Assembly (NCBI GenBank): GCA_902612575.1 | Contig: CACMDZ010000001.1 | Coordinates: forward strand, 71,775 to 135,774 | Length of the DNA stretch: 64,000 bases | Direction: 5' to 3' | DNA from: an uncultured Pelagibacteraceae bacterium | GTDB taxonomy: Bacteria; Pseudomonadota; Alphaproteobacteria; Pelagibacterales; Pelagibacteraceae | In this document: positions 1-7,563 of the stretch, piece after piece | Position numbering within the stretch: position 1 is the first letter of the stretch | How the letters are laid out: every line of letters starts with the position of its first letter | The notes under the pieces: model-generated | The model's database searches: none | What the model was told of the DNA's origin: nothing | Seen by the model: only the letters and a program-made list of their open reading frames with translations | Program-made: the position numbers and the translations under genes

Positions 1-294
1 AGTAGATTGGTTGATTACTCCGATCCAAAAATAAATGTTATATCCGATAAGCAAATTAATGAAAAATATACTATTGTAAGTACACTTTTAGAGGCTACAG
101 CTAAAAATCCTGAGATAAAAATTGATTGGAGAATTTATACTAAAAATCCGGAGAGACCCTTAATAAGAGATCTCATTGTAGAGGGGTTAAGTCTGGCAAG
201 AACGCAGAAAGAAGAATTCAATTCCATATTACAAAATAATGATGGGGATATTAATTATCTTTTTAAATCACTTGAGGAATTTATTATTAAATAA
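1..294 (+). CDS. hypothetical protein, 5' end cut by the window edge
   Basis: Frame is open from base 1 (codons agt aga precede the listed TTG); stop at ~294; no family recognised. Confidence 0.5.
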   Translation, partial: SRLVDYSDPKINVISDKQINEKYTIVSTLLEATAKNPEIKIDWRIYTKNPERPLIRDLIVEGLSLARTQKEEFNSILQNNDGDINYLFKSLEEFIIK

Positions 295-340
295 TTGGTG
301 GGCCCACCAGGACTCGAACCTGGGACCAATACATTATGAG
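295..340 (-). repeat. partial tRNA (3' half of tRNA-CAT), direct repeat of 1892..1937; putative att site
   Basis: ttggtgggcccaccaggactcgaacctgggaccaatacattatgag matches the tRNA 3' half at 1892-1937 with one mismatch; identity ends in the anticodon loop. Confidence 0.85.
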
Positions 341-464
341 AGTCCTAAAGTAACTTAAATTATCCTTGCTATAATTTATTTATTTAATCTCAACGTATGG
401 GATTACTCAATTTGGGATACAACGAAGAAACTAAAATTAACAAATTAATGTGTACAAATCTTAT

Positions 465-728
465 TTAGTAATCACTTCTTAAAAATCTTATCCAATCCTT
501 AAAAGCAGCGTATAAAATGAAAAATGAAATTACAATAACGATAATTACTGTCACAAAAAACCACCCTAAAGTATCGTAATTAAAAATAAAACTTAGAACT
601 ATAAAAAAACCTCCTACAATTTTCACCTCATCTAATTCTGATCTAGCAAACTCAGAAAAGGTAGGTTTTTGGAGTTTTTTATCTTCTCTTTTTCTTGGTT
701 TTTTTCTTTTTCTTTTTTTCTCTTTCAT
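465..728 (-). CDS. small hypothetical protein, lysine-rich N-terminus followed by hydrophobic segments
   Basis: ORF 87 aa; KKRKRKKPRKRE start, two hydrophobic stretches; 50 nt overlap with the upstream ORF. Confidence 0.5.
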   Translation of the reverse strand: MKEKKRKRKKPRKREDKKLQKPTFSEFARSELDEVKIVGGFFIVLSFIFNYDTLGWFFVTVIIVIVISFFILYAAFKDWIRFLRSDY

Positions 729-1065
729 AAAATTTTTTATACTTCAAAAATTTTTCTTCTTTTTTAATACGCTCTTCGTATTCTTTTCTTCTTTTATTTC
801 TTAAAATAGTTTTTTTTTCATCTCTTTTGAACCAAAAAATAATTCCAGGAATACCCGCAATTGTTATCAAGAATATTCTATGTAAGGTGTTAATTTCTCT
901 GTTCCAATAATCAAATGATAAATATGGACCTGAAAATAAACCTAAATTAATTCCGATAAAATGAATAACGTAATATATACCAACTATTGATAAGATTGTT
1001 CCTAATCCAATAACAAAAGTGATAAATACTATTCCAATATAATCACCAATACTGTCTTTCCTCAT
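679..1065 (-). CDS. small hypothetical membrane protein with lysine-rich C-terminus
   Basis: ORF 128 aa; hydrophobic segments; ATGA overlap with the upstream ORF. Confidence 0.55.
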   Translation of the reverse strand: MRKDSIGDYIGIVFITFVIGLGTILSIVGIYYVIHFIGINLGLFSGPYLSFDYWNREINTLHRIFLITIAGIPGIIFWFKRDEKKTILRNKRRKEYEERIKKEEKFLKYKKFYEREKKKKKKTKKKRR

Positions 1066-1250
1066 TTATGCTTGTTTCTAAACTTCTCGTTTATATTATC
1101 CACATAAACTCTAATTTTTTCTCTTTCTGTAACTTCTCTACCCTCTTTTAATTGCTGGGCTAATTTCTTTTTTTTATATGAATAATAAATTGGCATTATG
1201 ATTGATAAGCCAACTATTATTATTGCTAATATTATTTGCCAAGTTTCCAT
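1062..1250 (-). CDS. small single-TM hypothetical protein
   Basis: ORF 62 aa; N-terminal hydrophobic helix; start overlaps the stop of the 57-aa ORF (TAATG). Confidence 0.5.
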   Translation of the reverse strand: METWQIILAIIIVGLSIIMPIYYSYKKKKLAQQLKEGREVTEREKIRVYVDNINEKFRNKHK

Positions 1251-1423
1251 TAATGTAACACTCTATCAAACACTTCGATTTTAATATGCTGATAATCATC
1301 TTGGATATCAAATTCTATTGCCATATCATCGTCAGGATCCAAAGTTTTGCGAACTAAATTAACGTACTTATCAATTCTTTGATATGAAATTTTACCTCTA
1401 AATACCTTTTCAAATCTTTTCAT
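1250..1423 (-). CDS. 57-aa acidic small protein (MKRFEKVFRGKISYQRIDKYVNLVRKTLDPDDDMAIEFDIQDDYQHIKIEVFDRVLH), absent from the supplied ORF track
   Basis: Manual reverse-strand translation; ATG at 1423, TAA at 1252-1250; ATGA and TAATG overlaps with both neighbours. Confidence 0.5.
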   Translation of the reverse strand: MKRFEKVFRGKISYQRIDKYVNLVRKTLDPDDDMAIEFDIQDDYQHIKIEVFDRVLH

Positions 1424-1740
1424 TTTCCTCTACAAATTTTTTCTATATATGCAGTGCCACTATGTTTTTTCTTCATATCCCTTTTGCAACTATGATAAGG
1501 TGATAAGTATTGATAAACAACAATAAGTAAAATTATACCTGCACCAATTTTTAGTAGGTTTTTATTTGCTAAAATACTTTTATTAACAGCTTTTCCGGTT
1601 TTAAAAGCAGCTTTTTGAATTTTATCTGAACCATCATCTTTGCTACTAATACCTTTTTTATTTCTTAAATATTTCAAAATTAGCCAGATAACTCCAGCAA
1701 CAAGAATTAATGGAATAAATTGCGCTATATCATTACTCAT
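1420..1740 (-). CDS. small hypothetical membrane protein
   Basis: ORF 106 aa with two hydrophobic segments; first gene of the overlapping operon. Confidence 0.5.
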   Translation of the reverse strand: MSNDIAQFIPLILVAGVIWLILKYLRNKKGISSKDDGSDKIQKAAFKTGKAVNKSILANKNLLKIGAGIILLIVVYQYLSPYHSCKRDMKKKHSGTAYIEKICRGK

Positions 1741-1892
1741 AATTAATTTAGATTAACAAAACTTTTGTATGCAGACCAGTACATTTCTAAAAATGATTAG
1801 ACTCAATTTGAGATACAATGAAAAAATTTTTAGAGGGTTTTTTACTCAAATTTTGAAAAACTAAAATTTCTAAACGTTGATTTTATTGAATT

Positions 1893-1969
1893 TGGTGGGC
1901 CCGCCAGGACTCGAACCTGGGACCAATACATTATGAGTGTACTGCTCTAACCAACTGAGCTACAGGCCC
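1893..1969 (-). tRNA. tRNA-Met(CAT) or tRNA-Ile2(CAT)
   Basis: Reverse complement gggcctgtagctcagttggttagagcagtacactcataatgtattggtcccaggttcgagtcctggcgggcccacca folds as a 77-nt cloverleaf, anticodon CAT, encoded CCA; elongator Met and Ile2 not separable by eye. Confidence 0.93.
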
Positions 1970-2028
1970 AAAAGTTAATGATAACTATAACATTTTTTCA
2001 CAGTTATCAATTATAGATAATAATAAAA

Positions 2029-2103
2029 TGGTGGGCCGTGTTGGTTACGCTCCAACTACCCCTGCAATGTCAATGCAGTACTCTACTATTGAGCTAACGG
2101 CCC
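2029..2103 (-). tRNA. tRNA-Val(GAC) with atypical D and T loops
   Basis: Reverse complement gggccgttagctcaatagtagagtactgcattgacattgcaggggtagttggagcgtaaccaacacggcccacca; 75-nt cloverleaf, acceptor, anticodon and T stems fully paired; loop TTGACAT; encoded CCA. Confidence 0.85.
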
Positions 2104-2105
2104 TA

Positions 2106-3944
2106 CTAACTTTCTAAGAAGCTTTTTAATTGTTTAGATCGACTAGGATGTTTTAATTTTCTAAGTGCCTTTGCTTCGATTTGTCTAATTCGCTCTCTAG
2201 TTACTGAAAACTGTAATCCTACTTCTTCTAAAGTATGATCTGTATTCATTCCAACTCCAAATCTCATTCTTAGGACTCGCTCTTCTCTAGGAGTTAAAGT
2301 CGAGAGTATCTTTGTTGTAGCCTCACTAAGATTAGATTTAATAGCTTGCTCAAGTGGTGCTAGTGCTTTTGTATCTTCTATAAAGTCTCCTAAACTACTG
2401 TCCTCCTCATCTCCAACTGGCTTTTCAAGTGATACTGGTTCTTTTGATATTTTTAAAACTTTTCTTACTTTTTCAAGAGGCATTCTCAATTTTTTTGCAA
2501 GTTCTTCGGGTGTAGCCTCTCTACCAAATTCACTTAAAATTAAGCGCTGCGTTCTAACAATTTTGTTGATTGTTTCTATCATGTGAACTGGAATTCTTAT
2601 AGTTCTTGCTTGATCTGCTATTGATCTTGTTATTGCTTGTCTTATCCACCAGGTCGCATAAGTGGAAAATTTATAACCTCTTCTATACTCGAATTTATCT
2701 ACGGCTTTCATTAAACCAATATTTCCTTCTTGTATCAAATCTAGAAATTGCAAACCTCTGTTAGTATATTTTTTTGCAATTGATATTACTAATCTAAGAT
2801 TAGCTTCAACCATTTCTTTTTTTGCTATTCTAGACTCTTTTTCACCTTTTTGTATTCTACTAACCATTAACTTGTAATCTGTAACGGAAATACCAAGCTT
2901 GTGACTTGTCTCAATTAGTCTATCTCTTATATTTTTAAATTCTACTTTATGTTTTTGAAAAAATTTTTTCCAAACTTCATTCGTATCTAAGAATTGTTTT
3001 AGGTTTGGGTTTATTTCATTGCCTACCCAAAATTTAATAAATTCCTCTCTTGAAATTTTTTCATTAAGCGCAAATCTCAAAAGATTTCCCTCGAGTGATA
3101 ATATTTTACGGTTTTCCACGTAATGTTTTTGAACTAAGTCCTCCAGAACTGATGGTGATAATTGAAGTGTTTTTATATTTTCTAAAATATCATCAACAAT
3201 TTTTTTATAATTTTTTTCTTTTGATGGTGAAAACTGCTTTGAATTTATTAGACAATTTAATTTTTCATTTTGGTACTTAATAAGTTTATTATACTCTTTT
3301 GTTAAATTATTGACAGTTTGTAAAACTTTTGGCTTAATCTCAGTCTCCATTGCTGCAAGTGTTGGATTAAATTCGTCGTCATCTGAATTGTTACTTACAT
3401 CTTGACTATTTTGATTTTCACTATCATCGTCTGATTTTTTTTGTTTTGCACTTTGACCTGTATCCTCGTCCTCCATATAGTTAGTATCAATATCTATTAT
3501 TTCTCTTACTAAAATTTCATCATTCTGAAGTTTTGTATTCCATTCAAAGAATTGCTGTGCAGTTATTGGGCTTTGCGATAGTGCGTTTAACATTACGTCT
3601 TTACCTGCCTCTATTCTCTTGGCAATTGCAATCTCTCCCTCTCTTGAAAGAAGTTCAACACCACCCATTTCTCTGAGGTACATTCTTATAGGATCATCAC
3701 TTTTCTCAATTGATTTGCCCTCTTCTTTTGAACCATTTTCTTTTTTTCTGAGAACTTTAAAATCTGCTTTTTTTTCAACTAAAATAATTTTCTCATCAAG
3801 AATATGTATGAAAGCTTGCTCTAAATTTTCATTAGATAAATTTCTTTTGCCTAAAGATTTATTCAGTTCTTCATAAGTTATGAAACCTCTATGAACACCC
3901 CTGCCCATAAGTCTCGCAAATGATTTTGTAATAATACGTTCCAC
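2106..3944 (-). CDS. rpoD: RNA polymerase sigma factor RpoD (sigma-70)
   Basis: [31 protein letters not shown] and C-terminal [41 protein letters not shown]-type region 4. Confidence 0.97.
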   Translation of the reverse strand: MERIITKSFARLMGRGVHRGFITYEELNKSLGKRNLSNENLEQAFIHILDEKIILVEKKADFKVLRKKENGSKEEGKSIEKSDDPIRMYLREMGGVELLSREGEIAIAKRIEAGKDVMLNALSQSPITAQQFFEWNTKLQNDEILVREIIDIDTNYMEDEDTGQSAKQKKSDDDSENQNSQDVSNNSDDDEFNPTLAAMETEIKPKVLQTVNNLTKEYNKLIKYQNEKLNCLINSKQFSPSKEKNYKKIVDDILENIKTLQLSPSVLEDLVQKHYVENRKILSLEGNLLRFALNEKISREEFIKFWVGNEINPNLKQFLDTNEVWKKFFQKHKVEFKNIRDRLIETSHKLGISVTDYKLMVSRIQKGEKESRIAKKEMVEANLRLVISIAKKYTNRGLQFLDLIQEGNIGLMKAVDKFEYRRGYKFSTYATWWIRQAITRSIADQARTIRIPVHMIETINKIVRTQRLILSEFGREATPEELAKKLRMPLEKVRKVLKISKEPVSLEKPVGDEEDSSLGDFIEDTKALAPLEQAIKSNLSEATTKILSTLTPREERVLRMRFGVGMNTDHTLEEVGLQFSVTRERIRQIEAKALRKLKHPSRSKQLKSFLES

Positions 3945-4008
3945 AATAAAAAGTCCAAACTGTATATAATGCTTAAATAAAAAAAATCTACGGGTTTATG
4001 ATTAATAT

Positions 4009-5784
4009 TTAATTGATTTTCTGCAGTTTTTTAAGCTCTTTTAACTCATTAAATGTCACTTCGCTCAAATCTTTGGAAAATCTTGATTCTAATTCCTCTA
4101 TTCTTATTTCTAGCTCATAATTTTTTAAATCTCTTATGATCTCAGATAAAATTTCAAGTATTTTTTCATCATCATTAAAATTTTTAATCATTATGTGCTT
4201 AATTGATGCATACTTTAAAACTCTATCTATTAAATTTTGATCTACATTAATTTTTTCAGTATCTGTATTTTCAAAGTTATTTGATTGAGCTAATATTTCC
4301 TCCAGTAATAATTTATTTTCACTGCTAAATAATTTCACATTTTCAATTAAATTAAAATTGTCTTTTATTAATTCTGGTTTTTTTAATAAAATGTACAGGA
4401 ATGAAAATTCTTTAATATCAATTGCTTTGAAAGACTTGGTTTCATTATAATAATTTTGTGTTGATTTAAGTGATTTAGTAATCTTTGAATAATTGTTTTT
4501 ATATTTTAAACTAGTGTTTGGTGTAAGTTCTGAAATCTTATCTAAAAAATACTCAAAGATATATTTTCTGATATATTCATCTTTAATAGTTGAAGATATA
4601 GATCTCAATCTTTTTTCAAAAATAGCTCTAGATGAAGGGCTATCATCCATTTCTTTAAAATAATGATTGTATATAAATTTATGAATAGAAACTGAATTAT
4701 TTAAAGAAAATTCAAGAAAAAAATCTTTGCCATTTTTATTTACGAAACTGTCTGGATCATGGTTATCAGGCAAAAATAGAAAGGAGATTTTTTTCTCAGG
4801 TTTTAATTCGATAATAGAATTCTCTGCTGCTCTTAATGCAGCTTTGTAACCACTTTCATCACCATCAAAACATATAATTATTTCATCAAAAAACTGCTGT
4901 AGTGTAAAAATTTGCCTGCTTGTCAACGATGTACCCAAATTGGCAACAACATTATCTATTTTATTTTTACTCAACCCGATCACATCCATATAACCTTCAA
5001 CCAAAAAAATATTATTAAAGTTATTTGATAGTTTGCGTGCAAAATCTAAATTAAAGAGATTTGATCCTTTTTTAAAAAAAGGAGTTTCTGGAGAATTTAT
5101 ATATTTTGCTAAATATTTATTGTCATTTAAAATTCTTCCACCAATTGCAATAACATCGCCAGAAATGTTTTTTATTGGGAATATTACTCTTTCTCTAAAT
5201 CTTGAGACATATTTTTTTTTATTTTCGTCAAAATAAAATAGTCCAGTATCTTTGATTTCATTTTCATTAAATTCTTTAAAGATATTTTCTTGGAAGGTTA
5301 AGTCATTTGTTTCATATCCAATCTTAAATTTTTTAACTTCTTCCTTAGTTAAACTTCTTTTTTTTAGGTAATCTTTAGCCTTAATCGAATTTGAATTTTT
5401 TAATAATTCATTATGATAATGCTCTACGTATGTGTTTAATATAGATTTATAAACATTCCATTTTTTTTCTCTAATCTCATCTTCTTTAGAAAAATTATAA
5501 GGTCTCATTCCTGCCAGATTTGCAAGTGACTTAACAGCCTCACCAAATTTTAAATTTTGTGTTTTCATTACAAAATCAAAAATGTTGCCATGTTCTGAAG
5601 TACTAAAACAATGATAAAACTCCTTTTCATCATTTACTGTAAAAGAGGGAGTTTTTTCTGTTTTGAATGGAGATAAGCCCACATACTCTTTGCCTCTTTT
5701 TTTTAAGTTTACTGTTTTAGACACAACTGTTGAAACTTTTAGTCTTGTTTTTATTTCCTCTAAATACTCTTTAGGATATTTCAT
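4009..5784 (-). CDS. dnaG: DNA primase DnaG
   Basis: EKTPSFTVNDEKEFYHCF N-terminal motif, Toprim FLVEGYMDVIGL and ICFDGDESG. Confidence 0.95.
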   Translation of the reverse strand: MKYPKEYLEEIKTRLKVSTVVSKTVNLKKRGKEYVGLSPFKTEKTPSFTVNDEKEFYHCFSTSEHGNIFDFVMKTQNLKFGEAVKSLANLAGMRPYNFSKEDEIREKKWNVYKSILNTYVEHYHNELLKNSNSIKAKDYLKKRSLTKEEVKKFKIGYETNDLTFQENIFKEFNENEIKDTGLFYFDENKKKYVSRFRERVIFPIKNISGDVIAIGGRILNDNKYLAKYINSPETPFFKKGSNLFNLDFARKLSNNFNNIFLVEGYMDVIGLSKNKIDNVVANLGTSLTSRQIFTLQQFFDEIIICFDGDESGYKAALRAAENSIIELKPEKKISFLFLPDNHDPDSFVNKNGKDFFLEFSLNNSVSIHKFIYNHYFKEMDDSPSSRAIFEKRLRSISSTIKDEYIRKYIFEYFLDKISELTPNTSLKYKNNYSKITKSLKSTQNYYNETKSFKAIDIKEFSFLYILLKKPELIKDNFNLIENVKLFSSENKLLLEEILAQSNNFENTDTEKINVDQNLIDRVLKYASIKHIMIKNFNDDEKILEILSEIIRDLKNYELEIRIEELESRFSKDLSEVTFNELKELKKLQKIN

Positions 5785-6245
5785 TTTTGGTTTAGCAGTT
5801 CTTTTATAATTGCTCCAGCTTTAGAGAAATCAACACTATCAGCATTATTCTTTTTTAATTCACCCATCACTTTTCCCATATCTTTTATTGAGCTCGCTCC
5901 AGTAGAAACGATAATCTCAGAACATAGCTTTTTAGTATCATCATCATTTAATTGTTGTGGTAAATATTGACTTATTACCTCTACTTCTTTTTCCTCTACT
6001 TCTTGTAGATCAATTCTATTATTTTTTTTATACATTTCTATTGATTCGGATCGTTGCTTTATCATTTTCTTTAAAAGCTTTTTTATATCATCATCATTAG
6101 TCTCTTTTTTCGTTGCATGAGATCTGTTATTGATATCTAAATCCTTAATTCCTGATAAAATTAACCTATAAGTTGATATTTTATTTTTATCTTTTGCTTT
6201 TAAAGCATTTTTATAGTCTGTTTCAATTTTTCCCCTCAAGCTCAT
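5781..6245 (-). CDS. GatB/YqeY domain protein
   Basis: YqeY-like sequence MSLRGKIETDYKNALKAKDK...RLILSGIK...KMIKQRSESIEMYKKNNR. Confidence 0.9.
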   Translation of the reverse strand: MSLRGKIETDYKNALKAKDKNKISTYRLILSGIKDLDINNRSHATKKETNDDDIKKLLKKMIKQRSESIEMYKKNNRIDLQEVEEKEVEVISQYLPQQLNDDDTKKLCSEIIVSTGASSIKDMGKVMGELKKNNADSVDFSKAGAIIKELLNQK

Positions 6246-6369
6246 ATTATAATTTTAACGCATCAAAAAAATTCTTCAAAAAGAAAAAAAGTTTTTTTAC
6301 AAAATATACATTACATATGTTGCGCAAAAAAAGGTTTTATTGTATAGACCTTTAACTCATGAGTTGTAA

Positions 6370-7563
6370 TTGAACAAAAAACAAAAAAATAAAATTGCAA
6401 TTAAACATCAATTTCCAACAGGTATTTTAGTTCTAGATAATAAGATAGTTTTCAAAGGTATTGGTCTTGGATACCAAGGCACTGCAACTGGAGAGGTTTG
6501 TTTTAATACTTCTTTAACTGGATATCAGGAAATTATATCTGACCCTTCGTATGCTGGACAAATTATCAACTTTACATTCCCACATATTGGAAATGTTGGA
6601 ACCAACAATGAGGATTTGGAGTCTGATAAAGTTTGGACAAAGGGTGCAATATTTAATTCTGAGATTACTTCCCCCTCGAATTACAGAGCTTTAAGAACAT
6701 TGGATGAATGGCTTAAAAAAAATAAAATTGTTGGATTGACTGGACTAGATACAAGAAGTTTAACAAATTTTATTCGTGATAAAGGTGCCCCAAAAGGAAC
6801 GATATCAAATAATAAAAAAGGTAAATTTAATATTAAAAAATTAATTAATAATTCAATTAAATGGCCAGGTCTGAATGGTCTAGATCTTGCAAAAGAAGTT
6901 TCAACAAAAAAAACTTATTCATGGAAAGGATTTAAAACCTGGAGAAAAGAGACTGGATATAAAAAAAATAATAAAAAGATATTTAAGATAGTTGCAATTG
7001 ATTATGGAATAAAAAAAAATATTTTAAGATATTTTTCCGATTATAATTGTGATGTAAAAGTTGTTTCTTGTAAAACAACTGCCGAAGAGATTGCAAAACT
7101 AAAGCCAGATGGAATTTTTTTATCTAATGGTCCGGGAGATCCAGCAGCAACTGGAATATATGCAATTAAAACTATACAAAAATTAATAAAGTGGAATTAT
7201 CCAATCTTTGGGATCTGCCTAGGTCATCAAATTTTGGCTTTAGCATTAAATGCCAAAACAAAAAAAATGAAGTTAGGACATAGGGGAGCAAATCATCCAG
7301 TAAAAAATTTAATTAACAACAAAGTTGAGATTACAAGTCAAAATCACGGTTTCGTTGTAATAGAAAGTAGCTTATCTAAAAAAATTCAAATAACTCATAA
7401 GTCACTTTTTGACAATAGTATTGAGGGTATAAGATTAAAAAATAGACCAGTTTTTTCAGTTCAATATCACCCTGAAGCAAATCCTGGACCGCAAGATAGT
7501 CAATATTTATTTAACAATTTTATTCAAGATATAAAAAAAAATGCCCAAAAGAAAAGACATTAG
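6370..7563 (+). CDS. carA: carbamoyl-phosphate synthase small subunit (TTG start)
   Basis: [39 protein letters not shown]; first possible start is TTG directly after TAA. Confidence 0.95.
   Translation: MNKKQKNKIAIKHQFPTGILVLDNKIVFKGIGLGYQGTATGEVCFNTSLTGYQEIISDPSYAGQIINFTFPHIGNVGTNNEDLESDKVWTKGAIFNSEITSPSNYRALRTLDEWLKKNKIVGLTGLDTRSLTNFIRDKGAPKGTISNNKKGKFNIKKLINNSIKWPGLNGLDLAKEVSTKKTYSWKGFKTWRKETGYKKNNKKIFKIVAIDYGIKKNILRYFSDYNCDVKVVSCKTTAEEIAKLKPDGIFLSNGPGDPAATGIYAIKTIQKLIKWNYPIFGICLGHQILALALNAKTKKMKLGHRGANHPVKNLINNKVEITSQNHGFVVIESSLSKKIQITHKSLFDNSIEGIRLKNRPVFSVQYHPEANPGPQDSQYLFNNFIQDIKKNAQKKRH

Larger units (their letters stand above)
295..1969. mobile_element. candidate small tRNA-integrated cassette without an integrase
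   Basis: Flanked by a complete tRNA-CAT gene and a 46-bp partial tRNA copy in direct orientation; second imperfect direct repeat just inside each end; ORFan small-protein operon inside. Confidence 0.6.

Noticed and set aside
1979-2009. 8-bp inverted repeat TGATAACT...AGTTATCA between the two tRNAs
   Set aside because: Weak AT-rich arms with a 15-nt loop in a tRNA spacer; could be chance.
6173-6355. Short plus-strand ORF in the yqeY/carA region
   Set aside because: Mostly antisense to yqeY, low-complexity F/Y/K-rich translation, no support as a gene.
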